Origin: a bacterium
GTDB lineage: Bacteria > Myxococcota_A > Bradymonadia > UBA7976 > UBA1532
Direction: 5' to 3'
Length of the DNA: 64,000 nucleotides
Assembly: GCA_030426085.1 (NCBI GenBank)
Contig: JAUHYW010000010.1
Span: forward strand, 108,969-172,968
Both the position numbers and the translations under genes were made by a program. Shown piece after piece: positions 25,669 through 37,271 of the stretch (positions within the stretch are counted from its first letter, which is position 1; each line of letters starts with the position of its first letter). The notes beneath the pieces are model-generated. The model was not told where the DNA came from, did not search any database, and saw only the letters and a program-made list of their open reading frames with translations.

Positions 25669-28600
25669 CAGGCGTCTTCGTCGTCGATGGTGTCGGGCTC
25701 GTCAGCCCCGTCGAGATCCCAGGTGCCGTCCATCGAGCCGCCGATGCGGGCCAGCTCGCGCAGCAGGCGCCGGGTCTCGCGGATCTCGTCCTCCCGCTGG
25801 AGCGCCTTCCACTGCTCGTAGGCCAGCTTCATCGCGCCGATGGCCCGCCCCTGCTGGCCGTGCTGGGCGGCGAGCTCGGCGGCGAGCTGGGCGTGGCGGG
25901 CGAGATCGACGTCGACGACCTCCAGCTCGTCGAGCAGCGCGGTGGCCCCGCCGAGGTGTTCGTCCCAGCCGTGCCAGTCGTGGTTGCGGGCGGCGCAGGG
26001 CAGCAGAAGGACGTGGGCCGCGGCGACGAGCACCTGCCGCCCCTGCTCGAGCGCGGCGTGCAGCACCTTCTCGACCAGCGCGCCGGCCTCGACGAAGGCC
26101 CCCCGGGCGATGAGCACCGCGGCGAGGTTGATCTCGGCGTAGATGACGTTGGCCGATCCCACCTGCTCGTACAGCTCGCGGGCCTCGCGGTAGCACTGCT
26201 CGGCCCCGAGCAGATCACCGGTCATCCGGGCCAGCTCGCCCAGGTCGTGCACCGCATCGGCGACCCCGGTGCGGGAGCCGGCGGCGTGCAGCTCGGCCCG
26301 GGCCTCTTCGACCAGCTCGGCGGCCTCTTCGGGGTCGAGGCGCCCGAGCGCGATGCGGGCCTGATACAGCAGGCAGTGGGCGGCCTTGATGTCTTCCCCC
26401 AGCGCCCGGTAGGCCGCCTCGGCGTGGCCCAGCGCCTCGCGGGCGATGTCGAACTCGCCCATCGCGGCGTGCAGCCGGCCCAGGTTCCACATGCACTCGG
26501 CCTGGAGCGACAGGTCGGCCTGCTCGTCGAGCATGCCCGCGGCGGTGCCGGCGAGGTGGCTGCCCTCGGCGAAGCGGCCCTGGTCGAGCGCGACGCCGGC
26601 CCGCAGGATGAGCGCCTGCACGGTCAGATCGTCCCAGCCGTAGGTCGCCGCCTCGTCTTCGGCGGCGGCGGCCTGCTCGTCGGCCTCGTCGAGGTCACCC
26701 CGCAGCACGGCGATGCGGGCGATGAGCAGGTGGCCCTCGACCCACCGCCGGTCGACGTCGGGGATGTCCAGCTCGTCGAGCGTATCGAGCCACTCGATGA
26801 GCGCCGCCTCGGCGGCCTGATAGTCGCCGACCTCGAGGTGGCTCGATACGCTGTGGCGCAGCGGTTCGAGCGCGGCGTAGAACGCGCCGCCGGCCCGCAG
26901 GTGGCGCCCGAGCCGGGCCCCGCCGTCGCCGTGGGCCCGCAGCATCGCAGCGCACAGCAGGTGGTGGGCCCGGAAGCGGCCGGCCTGGATGGCGTGGCGC
27001 TCCATGGCCTCGCGCAGCATGGCGTGGGCGAACGTCCAGCCCTCGCCCAGATCGTTGTCGTCCAGCGGGCGGATGAGCCGGTCGCGCAGCAGCGCCTCCC
27101 GGAACTCGGGGTCCATCTGGACCCGGGCCAGCCGGCACAGGGCGCTCCACTCGCCCTCGTCGACCTCCTGCCCGAGTATCGCGGCGAGCTCGAGGCTGAT
27201 CGCGTTGGGCTCGGACCACTCGGCGAGGAGCTGGTCGACCCGGTCGGACCACACCTCTTGCAGGCTCGCGGGCAGATCGACGCTGGCCCCCGGCGCGAGC
27301 AGGAAGCCCCGCGGGCCCGGCTCGAGCAGGCCCCGCTGCACCCAGTCCTGCACCAGCTCGATGGCGAAGTGGGGGTTGCCCGCGGTGCGGCCCTCGACCT
27401 GGTGGGCCAGCCCCGGCTCGAGCGCCAGCAGTCGCCGCACGAGGATGCGGTGCTGCTCGGGCGGCAGCGGGCCGATGTCGAGCCGCTCGGTCTCGGGCTG
27501 GGTCATCACCTCTTGCAGCAGCCGCTCTTCGATGGGCCGGTCGCCGAGGTCTTCTTCGCGGGCGGTCATCACGATGAGGAAGGCGCCGTCGCCCCGCTCG
27601 AGCACCCGGGCGACGAACTCGAGCGACTCGTGGCCGAACTGCACGTCGTCGAGCCACATGATCAGCGCCCGGTCCCGGGACATCCGGTCGAGCTGGCGCA
27701 GCAGCACCAGGTGGCGCTCGATCAGGCTGAAGAACCGGATCTGGCGCTCGCCGGTGCGCTCTTCGAGGGCCGCGGGGGTGATGAGCTGGGTCAGGGCCTC
27801 CCACTCGTCGCTCTCGTCGACCCCCTGCGATTGCAGCAGGCTCTGCAGCCGGTCGCGCAGCTCGCTGCGCTTGAGGCCGGTGCAGCGCAGGTGACGCAAC
27901 AGCATCGCGCCCAGGCCGTGGGCCGGGCCGGGGTCGGGCGCGTGGCGGGCGTGCAGGTGGGTGCCGGCGCCCAGCTCGTGGGCCCGCTCGCACAGCCACT
28001 CGACGATGCGGCTCTTGCCGGCGCCGGCGGGGCCCTTGAGCAGCACGACCCGGGGCTCGCAGGTGGTGTGCACGGTGCGCAGGTGGCGCCACAGGCGGTC
28101 ACAGATCTCTTCCCGCCCGACCAGCGGCGTGCGGCGCAGGCCGAAGAGGCCCAGGCCGACGTCCATCAGGATGGGGCGCTCGACCTCCACGCCTCGAGGG
28201 CGGCGCCAGTCGACGGGGATCGGGGAGCGAGTCGCCCGCATCGAGGCGGTCGAGGTGCCTTCGAAGTTGGGTTCGAGCGAGTAGGTGGCCGGCGCCCCGC
28301 TGCCCATCTCGCCGAAGCCGTCGCTGGGCGAGGTGTCGTCGGTGAACCACGCCAGGGTGTCGCCGCCCCTGACCGCCGGCATCTCGATGGGGCCGGTGCT
28401 GATGCGGCGCATGGTCTCGGCGTCGAGCGAGAGCCCGCGCAGGGCCCACGCGGCATCGGCCGCCCGCTGGAACCGATGCCCCGGCGCCCGCTGGAGCATG
28501 CGCCGCAGCCACATCTCGAAGCCGACGGGCACCGAGAAGCGGGCCCGCAGGGGGGGCAGCTCCTGCTCGAGCTTGGCGAGCATGGTCTCCATCGGCGTGT

Positions 28601-29300
28601 CGCCGTCGAACGGCGGGGAGCCGGTGACCAGGGTGAACGCCACGCAGCCGAGCGCATACAGATCGGTCCACGGGCCGAAGTCGCGCCACAGGCCGTGGCA
28701 CTGCTCGGGGGCCATGAACTCGGGGGTGCCCGCCGCCCGCATCTGCTCGACGTCGACCCCGTCGGCCTCGAGGGCGAAGGCGATGCCGAAGTCGCTGATC
28801 TTGAGGGTGTACTGGCGGTCGACGAGGATGTTGCTCGGCTTGAGGTCGCGATGGATGACCCCCCGGGCGTGGGCGTGGGCCAGGGCGTCGAGCAGCGCGA
28901 GCAGGACCTCTTTGAGCACCGGCCACGCCGAGATGCGCAGGCCCTGGCTGAGCGCGCTGTCGACGTACTCCATGACCAGGAACGGGCTGCTCCGGCCGAA
29001 GTGGCTCTCGGCGGGGCTGCCGGCGGGGATCTCGCCGTAGTCGTAGATGCGCACGATGCCCGGGTGGTCGAGGCCGGACATCGCCCGGGCCTCGTTGCGG
29101 AACGCCTCGCGGAAGCGCGGCTGCTGGGTGACCTGCCCGGTCAGCACCTTGATCGCGACCGGGGTGCCCGAGGCCCGGTGCATGCCCTTCCACACCTGCC
29201 CCATGCCTCCCGACGCGATGGGAGATTCGAGTTCGAAAGCGCCGACTGAGAGGGTCACGGGCGAGCCTGACGGGGCCTGTCGAGGGTGGTCGGGCGGCAT
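25668..29300 (-). CDS. Ser/Thr protein kinase-AAA ATPase-TPR regulator
   Basis: A 1210-aa protein. Residues about 20-290 are a Hanks-type kinase: [38 protein letters not shown] and [10 protein letters not shown]. After a linker, an AAA/NB-ARC-like module starts near residue 400 with P-loop [18 protein letters not shown] (about 425) and Walker [12 protein letters not shown]. The C-terminal third (about 780-1180) is TPR-like helical repeats ([41 protein letters not shown]). It is a cytosolic signalling integrator of the kind abundant in myxobacteria: ligand or partner sensing by TPRs, ATP-dependent switching, then Ser/Thr phosphorylation. It is coupled to the downstream hydrolase gene. Confidence 0.92.
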   Translation of the reverse strand: MPPDHPRQAPSGSPVTLSVGAFELESPIASGGMGQVWKGMHRASGTPVAIKVLTGQVTQQPRFREAFRNEARAMSGLDHPGIVRIYDYGEIPAGSPAESHFGRSSPFLVMEYVDSALSQGLRISAWPVLKEVLLALLDALAHAHARGVIHRDLKPSNILVDRQYTLKISDFGIAFALEADGVDVEQMRAAGTPEFMAPEQCHGLWRDFGPWTDLYALGCVAFTLVTGSPPFDGDTPMETMLAKLEQELPPLRARFSVPVGFEMWLRRMLQRAPGHRFQRAADAAWALRGLSLDAETMRRISTGPIEMPAVRGGDTLAWFTDDTSPSDGFGEMGSGAPATYSLEPNFEGTSTASMRATRSPIPVDWRRPRGVEVERPILMDVGLGLFGLRRTPLVGREEICDRLWRHLRTVHTTCEPRVVLLKGPAGAGKSRIVEWLCERAHELGAGTHLHARHAPDPGPAHGLGAMLLRHLRCTGLKRSELRDRLQSLLQSQGVDESDEWEALTQLITPAALEERTGERQIRFFSLIERHLVLLRQLDRMSRDRALIMWLDDVQFGHESLEFVARVLERGDGAFLIVMTAREEDLGDRPIEERLLQEVMTQPETERLDIGPLPPEQHRILVRRLLALEPGLAHQVEGRTAGNPHFAIELVQDWVQRGLLEPGPRGFLLAPGASVDLPASLQEVWSDRVDQLLAEWSEPNAISLELAAILGQEVDEGEWSALCRLARVQMDPEFREALLRDRLIRPLDDNDLGEGWTFAHAMLREAMERHAIQAGRFRAHHLLCAAMLRAHGDGGARLGRHLRAGGAFYAALEPLRHSVSSHLEVGDYQAAEAALIEWLDTLDELDIPDVDRRWVEGHLLIARIAVLRGDLDEADEQAAAAEDEAATYGWDDLTVQALILRAGVALDQGRFAEGSHLAGTAAGMLDEQADLSLQAECMWNLGRLHAAMGEFDIAREALGHAEAAYRALGEDIKAAHCLLYQARIALGRLDPEEAAELVEEARAELHAAGSRTGVADAVHDLGELARMTGDLLGAEQCYREARELYEQVGSANVIYAEINLAAVLIARGAFVEAGALVEKVLHAALEQGRQVLVAAAHVLLLPCAARNHDWHGWDEHLGGATALLDELEVVDVDLARHAQLAAELAAQHGQQGRAIGAMKLAYEQWKALQREDEIRETRRLLRELARIGGSMDGTWDLDGADEPDTIDDEDA

Positions 29301-29439
29301 GCAGCCGCCTATTTAGACACTGTTCGACCCCTCGGGCGCAACCCCCCCGCGACCGCCGCACCCGATGCGCCCCGCGGCGGGATGCAGTAGGCTGGGGCGA
29401 CCGTCGATCCCCTCGGGATCCCGACCCCCGGAGGCCCCA

Positions 29440-29922
29440 ATGTCCTACGAGTTCGACAGCGACCAGAACCGCGTCATCGACACCCTGGCGTCCAAGATGG
29501 GCACGGTGGGTTTCTTCTTGTCCCTGGCCGGGCTGGCGGTGCTCTTCGCCGGTCTGGCCGGGCTGCTGCCAGCCCTCGCGCCGGTGCCCGATCTGCCGGG
29601 GCAGGTGCCGCCCGAGGTGGGCGACGCGGTCCAGAAGTGGGCCGACCAGGTCAAGGCCGCCGATCAGACGCGGGTGTACTACGGGGCGCTGGCCGGGCTG
29701 GTGCAGGCGATGATCCTGCTGGCGGCGGCGATGTATACCCGGCGCTCGGCGACGGCGTTCCGCAAGGTGGTGCAGACGGCGGGGGACGACATCGGGCATC
29801 TGATGCGGGCGCTGACCGCGCTGCGCAACGTCTTCAGCCTGACCGCGACGCTGCTGGTCCTGGCGGTCCTCGTGGCGCTGGGGGCGGCGGGCATCAGCCT
29901 CTACTATCGCTACATGGTGTGA
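29440..29922 (+). CDS. three-helix membrane protein of unknown function
   Basis: A 160-aa protein starting at ATG 29440 behind CGGAGG. Three hydrophobic helices are visible (about 23-47, 80-98, 131-156). A hydrophilic loop between the first two (about 50-77, LPGQVPPEVGDAVQKWADQVKAADQ) could face the periplasm. RRSATAFRKVVQTAGDDIGHLMRALTAL is a cytoplasmic amphipathic segment. No family recognised. Its TGA overlaps the GTG of the following lipoprotein gene, indicating an operon. Confidence 0.75.
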   Translation: MSYEFDSDQNRVIDTLASKMGTVGFFLSLAGLAVLFAGLAGLLPALAPVPDLPGQVPPEVGDAVQKWADQVKAADQTRVYYGALAGLVQAMILLAAAMYTRRSATAFRKVVQTAGDDIGHLMRALTALRNVFSLTATLLVLAVLVALGAAGISLYYRYMV

Positions 29923-32294
29923 GCGTCGTGCGCGCTTCGGGTCGCCGCGCCCCTCCCCTGCTCGCGCTGCTGTGCGCCCTGGCGCTCGGCTGCGAGGATC
30001 GCCGCCGCTCGCGGGTCGAAGGCGGCGAACCCCGGCTCGACCGGGGCGTGCTCGACGAGGGGCCCGATCGGGACGAGCCGGCGCGCGACGCCACGCCGGA
30101 CCTCCCACTGGACGCCGGGCGCGACGCCGAACCCGCCCTCGACGCCGCGCCCGATCCCACGCCGGACGCCGCGGCTGCGCCGCCCGACCAGGGCCCGCCT
30201 CCCCTCTTCCACCGGGCGACGATGCACGACGGCCGCAGCGGCTGCCCCCGGGTGCACGCGGCCCGCCCTGGCGAGGGCGCCGCGTGGCGGGTGGCCGCCC
30301 GGGTCGGCCTGCACGGGGAGGCCCTCGGCGACGGCTGGGTCGAGGCGCCCGTCCAGCCGCCGGACGGGCCGGGCATCCCCCGCTATCGCAGCGACGCCGT
30401 CGCGCTCGAGGCCGTGCGCTGGTCGGGTGACGCCGCCCACGGCCTCTGGCCGACCCCCGACGGTCTGCGCACCGGCCCCTGGCGGGACGAGGGCTGGGCC
30501 GACGACGGCCTGAGCGGCTACGGCCCCATCGCCGATCGGCCGGCGGCCTTCGATACGGCCCGGGCCGGCGACATCCGGGCGACGCTGCTGCCCCGCGACG
30601 GCGGGCTGATCCTGGTGCTCGACGCCGGCACCGACGCCCAGCCCCGGGTGGTCGGGTGGGACATCGTCGACCTCCAGGGCGCCCGCCTGGCGGCCGACGC
30701 GCGGGGGGTCGTGGTCGCCTGGACCCACGCCGGGCGACTGGACATGCGGGCGTTGGACCTCCTCGGCGGCGAGCGATGGCAGGTCGGGCTCGAGGTGGCC
30801 GCGCCCGGCTTCGATCTGGCGTTGAAGGCGGATGAGGTCGCCGTGGCGCACGTCCGGGGCGACCCTCGATTGGCGGATCGGCCCTTCGCCGCCGGCTACG
30901 GCCGGCCGACGCTGACCGTGATCGGCCGGGCGGACAGCGGCGAGCGGTGGACCACCCCGCTGCACCCCGATCCCATCCGCGGCGGCGACCCGGCCGTGGG
31001 CGCCCGGGCGGACGGCTGGCTGGCCGCGTGGGCCCGGCTGCGGGTCGACGGCGACCGCAACCGCACCGAGATCGAAGCCAGCGTGATCGCCGACGGGCGG
31101 GTCGGGCCGCCGCTGGCCATCACCCGGGCCCACGGCTTCTCGTTCTGCCCCGCGGTGGGCGACGCGGTGGACGGGGCCTCGCTCGTCGCCTGGCTCGACA
31201 CCCGCAGCGGGCGGGAGGAGATCCTGACGACGCACGGGGACTTCGCCGACTGGCCGCTGCCCGAACGGCCGGAGCCGACCCCCGCCCCGCCGGGCTTCCC
31301 CGAGGGCTGCGAGGCGAACGTGGCGGCGGTGGACGGCTTGATCGCCGAGATCGACGCAGTGCCCGACGGCGGGGGCTTCCTCGCGGCGTGGATCGACCGG
31401 GACGGCGGGCTGATGGGCGGCCCGGTGCGCCCCGAAGACGGCGCGACGGTCGCCTGGGCGCTGGCCGGGGGGGCCCCCAGCGGCGTGCGCATCGCGCGGG
31501 CGCCGGGGGGCAGCGTCGCTTTCGCCCGGGTCGGCGAGCGCATCCGGGCCTGGCGGGGGGTGGCGCCGGGCGACGGACCACCGCCGGCTCCGGCGCCGAT
31601 GGAGTTGGATCTCGGTCCCCCGCTGCACGCGGTGGCCGGCAGCGCGTCGACGCTGGTGGCGATCTTCGGGGATCCCCCGATCGTCGCCCGGCTCGATCCC
31701 GGCGGACCGAGCCGGGCGCTGCCCGCGCGCGCCCGCGACATTCGGGCGGCGGTCGTCGGGGACGACGTGATCGTGACATGGCAGAGCGCCGACGTGGCGC
31801 CGCTGGTCGAGCTGGCGTGGCTGACCCTGCCTCGGGATCCGGCGGGCTGGGCCGCCGCTGAGATCCGGATGACGGCCGCGCCCGGCCTCGCCGACGGGGA
31901 GGGCTTCGACCTGCGGACGCACGCGGCCGGCTGGCGGCTGCTCTTCAGCGCTCATCATGGCCGCCGCTTCGCCCGAACCATCGCGGCCTTCGACCCGTCC
32001 GCCCCCGGCCCGTCCATCGGCGCGCTCGACCTCGACGCCGCCTCCAGCACCCGCCCGGTGGGCCACGCGGGCGGCGCGATCTGGCTCGAAGAGCGGCCCA
32101 TTCAGCGCTATCAAGTGCACTTCGCGCCACCCGATGGCCCCGTGCAGCGGCTGCCCATCCCCGGGCCGCGCCGGGCGCGCATGTTCCTCGACACCGCGGA
32201 CGGCGACCCGGTGGTCCTGTGGACCGCCGGCGTCGAGGCCCGCATCGCCCGCTTCCCCGAGCGGTGTCGGCTGCCGGCGGCCACCACGCCCTGA
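29919..32294 (+). CDS. large Asp/Pro-linker lipoprotein
   Basis: About 791 aa. GTG 29919 overlaps the upstream stop (GTGA); GTG 29928 is an alternative. The signal PPLLALLCALALGC places the lipidated Cys about 25 residues in. A low-complexity Asp/Pro/Ala linker follows (RDATPDLPLDAGRDAEPALD...), typical of myxobacterial surface lipoproteins. The body is rich in regularly spaced strand segments (GLILVLDAGTDAQPRVVGWD, DGWLAAWARLRVDG, GASLVAWLDTRSGREEI, GGFLAAWIDRDGGLMGG), suggesting a beta-propeller-like repeat fold. No enzyme motif is recognised. Confidence 0.8.
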   Translation: MSVVRASGRRAPPLLALLCALALGCEDRRRSRVEGGEPRLDRGVLDEGPDRDEPARDATPDLPLDAGRDAEPALDAAPDPTPDAAAAPPDQGPPPLFHRATMHDGRSGCPRVHAARPGEGAAWRVAARVGLHGEALGDGWVEAPVQPPDGPGIPRYRSDAVALEAVRWSGDAAHGLWPTPDGLRTGPWRDEGWADDGLSGYGPIADRPAAFDTARAGDIRATLLPRDGGLILVLDAGTDAQPRVVGWDIVDLQGARLAADARGVVVAWTHAGRLDMRALDLLGGERWQVGLEVAAPGFDLALKADEVAVAHVRGDPRLADRPFAAGYGRPTLTVIGRADSGERWTTPLHPDPIRGGDPAVGARADGWLAAWARLRVDGDRNRTEIEASVIADGRVGPPLAITRAHGFSFCPAVGDAVDGASLVAWLDTRSGREEILTTHGDFADWPLPERPEPTPAPPGFPEGCEANVAAVDGLIAEIDAVPDGGGFLAAWIDRDGGLMGGPVRPEDGATVAWALAGGAPSGVRIARAPGGSVAFARVGERIRAWRGVAPGDGPPPAPAPMELDLGPPLHAVAGSASTLVAIFGDPPIVARLDPGGPSRALPARARDIRAAVVGDDVIVTWQSADVAPLVELAWLTLPRDPAGWAAAEIRMTAAPGLADGEGFDLRTHAAGWRLLFSAHHGRRFARTIAAFDPSAPGPSIGALDLDAASSTRPVGHAGGAIWLEERPIQRYQVHFAPPDGPVQRLPIPGPRRARMFLDTADGDPVVLWTAGVEARIARFPERCRLPAATTP

Positions 32295-32438
32295 TCCCCC
32301 GGTCGGCAGCCTGAAACTTCCGAAAAGAGTAGCCAGCCCCGAGACAGAGCGGGCCTGACCGTGATTTGCTGGACGAGGGAGGGCGCAGGGCGCCCGCGCA
32401 GACACTGCCCACCCAGACACACAGGGGAGCCCGCACCG

Positions 32439-33572
32439 ATGACCGGCCCCGATCCAGCCGTGACCCCGCTCATCATCGGCGCCGGTGTCGCGGGCCTGGC
32501 GCTGGCGGTGGCGCTCGGGCGCCAGGGGTTGTCGAGTACGGTCATCGAACGGCGCCCGGCCGACGGGCAGGTGGGCTTCGGGTTCCTGCTGCTGCCCAAC
32601 GGGGTGCAGGCCCTCGACCGCATCGGCCTGGGCGGCGTCATGCGGGATCACGCCCAGCGCATGCGGCGGCTGACGATCTACGATCCCCGGGGGCGCACGC
32701 TGCGCGACGACGCGCTGCCCGCCGATCATCTGGGCCTCGACCGACCGTTCCTCATCGACCGCCTGCGCGAGACGGCGACCGACCTCGGGGCCCGCATCCA
32801 CTGGCGGGCGTGCCTCGACGCGGTGGAGCGGGGCGACGCCGGCCGGGTCACCGCGGTGCGCCTCACCGACGGGCGCCGGCTGCCGGCGACGGTGCTCGTG
32901 GGCGCCGACGGGGTCTCGTCCCGGGTCCGGCGGGCGCTCTTCCCCGAGGCCCGTCGGCGGCCCCTCCACATCTGGGAGCTGGTCACCGTGGCCGACGCGC
33001 CCGAGGCCGCCGCGATCCTGCACGGGCGGCTGGTCAAGTACCTCGATCGGGCCGCCGGCCGGGCCATCGGCATGCTGCCGCTCGACCGGCGCAAAGTCAT
33101 CGTCTACTTGCAGATGGATCACCGCCGCTGGGCCGTGCCCCGCCCCGATCCCGCCGATCGCCGGCGGCTGGCCCGCAGCGTGGCGTTCGACATGCCCGCC
33201 CTCGCCCGGCGGGTGATCGAGGCGTGCACCTTCACCCGCAGCCACTTCTACGCCACCGGCGACCTCGACCCGCTGTCGGCGGTGCACGCCCGCAACACCG
33301 TGCTCGTCGGCGACGCGGCCCACCCGCTCTCCCCGTTCACCAGCCAGGGGGTCGCCTCGGCCATCGAGGACGCGGTCGACCTCGCCCGCCACCTCGGCCC
33401 GCCGCTGCGCCGGCCGCCGGACGCCGTCGGCTGCCCCGACGCCTTCACCCGCTTCCACGCCGATCGGGCCGCGATCTGGATCCGCCGGCTGAACCACGGT
33501 CGGGCGCTGGCCCGCGACTTCCTGCACCCGGAGCTGCATGAGCACGACGCCCCGATCCCCTTCTCTGCCTGA
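32439..33572 (+). CDS. FAD-dependent monooxygenase
   Basis: A 377-aa protein starting at ATG 32439. It carries the FAD/NAD(P) dinucleotide motif LIIGAGVAGLALAVALGRQG, the DG motif LVGADGVSSRVRRALFP and the second FAD motif VLVGDAAHPLSPFTSQGVASAIEDAVDLA, the order of class A flavoprotein aromatic hydroxylases. It should hydroxylate an aromatic or otherwise activated substrate using NAD(P)H and O2. It overlaps the following aminotransferase gene by 35 bp, suggesting co-translation and a shared pathway. Length normal. Confidence 0.9.
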   Translation: MTGPDPAVTPLIIGAGVAGLALAVALGRQGLSSTVIERRPADGQVGFGFLLLPNGVQALDRIGLGGVMRDHAQRMRRLTIYDPRGRTLRDDALPADHLGLDRPFLIDRLRETATDLGARIHWRACLDAVERGDAGRVTAVRLTDGRRLPATVLVGADGVSSRVRRALFPEARRRPLHIWELVTVADAPEAAAILHGRLVKYLDRAAGRAIGMLPLDRRKVIVYLQMDHRRWAVPRPDPADRRRLARSVAFDMPALARRVIEACTFTRSHFYATGDLDPLSAVHARNTVLVGDAAHPLSPFTSQGVASAIEDAVDLARHLGPPLRRPPDAVGCPDAFTRFHADRAAIWIRRLNHGRALARDFLHPELHEHDAPIPFSA

Positions 33573-34764
33573 CGCCGCGCCCGACGACGGCGGCTTCGAT
33601 CCCCAGGCCGTCGACCGCGCCATCCTGCGCCGGCGGGCCTTCAACCTGCGCTGGGCCGAGCAGCCGCCGGACGTCATCCCGCTCACGGCCGCCGATCCCG
33701 ACCTGCCCTGCCCCCCCGCCGTCCGCCGGGCCATCGTCGAGTACGCCGCCGGGGGCAGCTTCGCCTATGGCCCCGCCGCCGGCCTGCCCCGCTTCCGGGC
33801 CGCGGTGGCCGATCACCTGCGCGACCGCCGGGACACCCCCGCCCGCCCCGACGACGTGCTGGCCACCGACAGCGCCGCCTCGGCGCTCTTCCTGGTGGCC
33901 CGGGCCCTGCTCGCGCCGGGCGACGAGGTCGTGATCTTCGACCCGGTGGACTTCCTGTTCGCCGCCTCGACCGAGGCCGCCGGCGGCGTCGTGCGGCGGG
34001 TGCCCTTCACCCGGGGCGGCGGCCTCGATCTCGACCGCCTGAAGGCCGCCATCGGCCCCCGGACCCGCATCATCGCCCTGTGCAACCCGCACAACCCCTT
34101 CGGTCGGATCATGCGCCGCGAGGCGCTCGAGGCGGTCGCCGCGCTGGCCGAGGCCCGCGATCTGATCATCCTCAGCGACGAGATCTGGGCCGACATCGCC
34201 TACGACGGCCCCTGCCCCAGCGTCGCCGCGCTCGACCGGGCCACCAGCCGCCGGACGGTCGTCGTCGGCGGCTTCTCCAAGACCTACGGGCTCGCCGGCC
34301 TGCGCATCGGCTACATCCGCACCGACGACCCGGCGCTCTTCGCCCGCATCTTCGCCGCCTCGCACGCCGAGAAGACCGCCTACGGCGCGGCCACCCTCAG
34401 CCAGATCGCCGCCGCCGCCGCCCTGCGCGACGGGCAGCCGTGGTACCGGGCCTTCCTGAAGCACCTGCGCGGCGTCCGGGACCGCCTCTGCGACCGGCTC
34501 GACGCGCTCGACGGCCTGCGCTGCCCCCGCCCCGAAGCGACCTACCTCGCCTGCCCCCGCATCGAGCGCGCCGATCTGTCGGCCGAGGCCCTGACCGCGC
34601 GATTGCTCGAGCACGCCCGGGTGGCGGTGGTGCCCGGCGCCGCCCGCTGGTTCGGCCCCGGCGCCGAGGGTCACATCCGGCTGGCCTTCGCGACGGCCCG
34701 CCCGATCGTCGACGAGGCCCTCGATCGCATCGAATCGGCGTGGCCCCGCATCCTCTCGCCCTGA
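33538..34764 (+). CDS. PatB/MalY-like class I/II PLP aminotransferase or C-S lyase
   Basis: A 408-aa protein starting at ATG 33538 inside the monooxygenase 3' end. Fold-type I motifs: GSFAYGPAAGLPRFRAAVADHL, LCNPHNPFGRIM, LIILSDEIWADIAYD, and the PLP lysine in GGFSKTYGLAGLRIGY. The N-terminal phrase FNLRWAEQPPDVIPLTAADPDLPCPPAV is similar to MalY/PatB cystathionine beta-lyase-like enzymes. The reaction is either transamination or beta-elimination. The tight overlap with the flavin monooxygenase suggests they act on the same compound. Confidence 0.87.
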   Translation: MSTTPRSPSLPDAAPDDGGFDPQAVDRAILRRRAFNLRWAEQPPDVIPLTAADPDLPCPPAVRRAIVEYAAGGSFAYGPAAGLPRFRAAVADHLRDRRDTPARPDDVLATDSAASALFLVARALLAPGDEVVIFDPVDFLFAASTEAAGGVVRRVPFTRGGGLDLDRLKAAIGPRTRIIALCNPHNPFGRIMRREALEAVAALAEARDLIILSDEIWADIAYDGPCPSVAALDRATSRRTVVVGGFSKTYGLAGLRIGYIRTDDPALFARIFAASHAEKTAYGAATLSQIAAAAALRDGQPWYRAFLKHLRGVRDRLCDRLDALDGLRCPRPEATYLACPRIERADLSAEALTARLLEHARVAVVPGAARWFGPGAEGHIRLAFATARPIVDEALDRIESAWPRILSP

Positions 34765-34842
34765 CGCGCGCCCGCCACGGGGGTCGGCTTGTACGCCCTC
34801 TGCGAGTCGGGCACGATGGGACCGACCCGCGACGGAGCCCGG

Positions 34843-37257
34843 ATGACCGCTCGCCCACCGCCCGATGGCCGTGATCCCAGCGCGCTGGGCGTCGACGATA
34901 CGCTCGACGGCGCCGCGGCCCTCGAACGCTCGATCGACACCGGCGGCGCCGACGACGATACGACCGCCACCGGCAGCATGCCGGCCATCGTGCCGCTCGT
35001 CGCCGGGCGCTACGAGACGCTGGGCCTCATCGGCTCCGGCGCCACCGGACGGGTGTATCGGGTGCACGACACCGAGCTGGACGAGGTCGTGGCGCTCAAG
35101 GTGCTGCGCCGGGAGCTGCTCGACGCGCCCGAGGTCATCGAGCGCTTCCGGCGGGAGGTCAAGCTGGCCCGGCGGGTGACCCACCCCAACGTCGCCCGCA
35201 CCTTCGACATCGGCGAGCACGTCGGCCAGCGCTTCATGACGATGCAGTTCGTCGACGGCGAGTCCCTGCGGGCCCTCATCCGGCGGCGGGCGCCGCTGCC
35301 GGTCACCGAAGCCATCCGCTTCGGCCGCATGCTGTGCCACGGGCTGGGCGCGGCCCACGCGGCGGGCATCGTGCACCGCGATCTCAAGCCGGACAACATC
35401 CTCGTCGACCACAGCGGGCAGGCGCTCATCACCGACTTCGGCATCGCCCACGCCTTCGCCGGAGAGGCCGCCGGCGAGGCGGGCAAGCTGCTCGTGGGGA
35501 CCCCGGCCTACATGGCGCCCGAGCAGGTGCAGGGCCTCGTCGAGCCCGACGGGCGGGCCGACCTCTACGCGCTGGGGGCCATCCTCTTCGAGATGCTCAC
35601 CGGCGAGCGCGCCTGGCCCGGCCGCTCGGCGATCGAGGTCGCCACCGCCCGACTGACCCACAACCCGCCCGACCCCCGCGCCCACCGCCCCGAGCTGCCG
35701 GTCGACATCGCCGAGCTGGTGCTGCGCTGCCTCGCCCGGGCCCCGGCCGCCCGCCCCCGCTCGACCGCCGCCCTCGACGCGATGCTCGCCGCCGCCGTCG
35801 AGCGGCTCGACGACGATCCGCCGCTGCACGACCCGGGCGCATCGGTCGAGATCCCGGCCATGCGCAGCCAGAGCACCGATCTGTTCCAGAGCGTCGCCGT
35901 GCTGCCCTTCGACCCCGGCAGCGACCCCCACATCGACTACATCGCCGATGGGATCACCGAAGACATCATCGACACCCTCTCGATGACCGCCGGCCTGCGG
36001 GTCCGCCCGCTCAACGCGGTGCAGCCCCACGCCGGCGGCGACCCCCGCGCCGTGGGGCATCAGCTCGGGGTCTCGGCGGTGGTCACCGGCAAGCTGCGCC
36101 GCATCGGAGACCAGCTCCGCATCCGCACCCGCATCCAATCGGTCGAAGATGGCTTCCAGCTCTGGGCCGGCCGCTTCCGCTGCGACGTGGGCGAGGTGTT
36201 CGAAGTCAGCGACGAGATCGCGGTGGCGGTGGCCTCGGCGCTCACCGTCGACGCCCGCCCCGAGGCCGCCGCGGTGCAGGCCCCCACCGACAAGGAAGCC
36301 ATCGATCTCTTCTTGCAGGCCCGGCATGCCATGCGCCGCCACTGGCACGAAGACGTCCGGGGGGCCATCACCCTCTTCGACGAGGCGCTGCGCCGGGCCC
36401 CGGGCGACGCCCGCATCCTGGCCGGCGCCGCGGTGGCCCGGGCTCGGATGGGGTTCCTGGGCACCGGCGACGCCGACGCGGCGGTGCTCGACGAGGCGGT
36501 CGATCTCGCCGCCCGAGCCATCGCCGGCGCGCCCGCCCGCAGTGAACCCTACTTCGCCATGGCGATGGTGCGCTTCAACCGGGGCGAGCCGACGACCGCG
36601 GTCGGCATGCTCGAGCAGGCCATCACCCGCGCCCCGGGCGACGCCGACGCCCACGACCTGCTCGGCCGCATCCTCGCCGAGACCGGCCCCCCCGAACGGG
36701 CCATCCGCCACCTGCGATCGGCGCTGATGCTCGACCCCACCTCGTACAATACCCGCTGGGATCTGGCCCGCATCCACGCCCTCGATGGCGACTGGGAGAG
36801 CTGCGACGCGCTGCTCGCGCTGCCCGTGGCCGACGACCAGCGGGCCTGGGTCCGGGCGATCACCCGCGCCCGGATCGACCTGTGGCGGGAGGCGCCCGGG
36901 TGGCACGCCGCCGAGCTGCCCGCCAGCGGCGGCGGGTTGATGGATCCGCTCGTCCGGCTCTTTCGCGATGTCGTCGTGCGCGGGCGGGTCACCGACGATC
37001 AGCACGCCCGAGTCGAAGGCTACGCGGCCACGGCGGCCGCCGCGCCCCGCCGGGCGATGCTCATGCACCAGTTCGGCGCCGAGCTGGCCGGCTACGCCCG
37101 GGATCGCAAGCGCACGCTGCGCCGGCTGACCGACGCGGTGGAGATCGGCCTGACCGACCGGCTGTGGCTCACCCGCTGCCCGCGGCTGGTGTGGCTGGCC
37201 GCCGACCCCCAGTACATCCAGCTCCGGGCGAAGGTCAGCGCCCGGCTGGACGGCTGA
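34843..37257 (+). CDS. Ser/Thr protein kinase with TolB-like and TPR domains
   Basis: I choose ATG 34843 (804 aa), with GGAG upstream; a TTG at 34789 is less likely. Kinase domain about residues 55-330: [60 protein letters not shown]. Next comes a TolB-N-like domain ([53 protein letters not shown]), as often found behind kinases and adenylate cyclases. The C-terminus is TPR repeats ([56 protein letters not shown]). Cytosolic. It is followed after 14 bp by the DUF4157 gene, so it may control or accompany that protein. Confidence 0.92.
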   Translation: MTARPPPDGRDPSALGVDDTLDGAAALERSIDTGGADDDTTATGSMPAIVPLVAGRYETLGLIGSGATGRVYRVHDTELDEVVALKVLRRELLDAPEVIERFRREVKLARRVTHPNVARTFDIGEHVGQRFMTMQFVDGESLRALIRRRAPLPVTEAIRFGRMLCHGLGAAHAAGIVHRDLKPDNILVDHSGQALITDFGIAHAFAGEAAGEAGKLLVGTPAYMAPEQVQGLVEPDGRADLYALGAILFEMLTGERAWPGRSAIEVATARLTHNPPDPRAHRPELPVDIAELVLRCLARAPAARPRSTAALDAMLAAAVERLDDDPPLHDPGASVEIPAMRSQSTDLFQSVAVLPFDPGSDPHIDYIADGITEDIIDTLSMTAGLRVRPLNAVQPHAGGDPRAVGHQLGVSAVVTGKLRRIGDQLRIRTRIQSVEDGFQLWAGRFRCDVGEVFEVSDEIAVAVASALTVDARPEAAAVQAPTDKEAIDLFLQARHAMRRHWHEDVRGAITLFDEALRRAPGDARILAGAAVARARMGFLGTGDADAAVLDEAVDLAARAIAGAPARSEPYFAMAMVRFNRGEPTTAVGMLEQAITRAPGDADAHDLLGRILAETGPPERAIRHLRSALMLDPTSYNTRWDLARIHALDGDWESCDALLALPVADDQRAWVRAITRARIDLWREAPGWHAAELPASGGGLMDPLVRLFRDVVVRGRVTDDQHARVEGYAATAAAAPRRAMLMHQFGAELAGYARDRKRTLRRLTDAVEIGLTDRLWLTRCPRLVWLAADPQYIQLRAKVSARLDG

Positions 37258-37271
37258 GGGGCGATTCGGCG

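Noticed and set aside
25860..29249. A 1129-codon plus-strand open frame opposite the large kinase
   Set aside because: The minus-strand kinase-AAA-TPR protein has all motifs; the opposite frame is compositional (Gly/Ala/Val/Arg-rich) without domains.
33445..37068. A 1207-codon minus-strand open frame
   Set aside because: It is opposite the aminotransferase and kinase genes; no recognisable domain, repetitive composition typical of GC-rich antisense frames.
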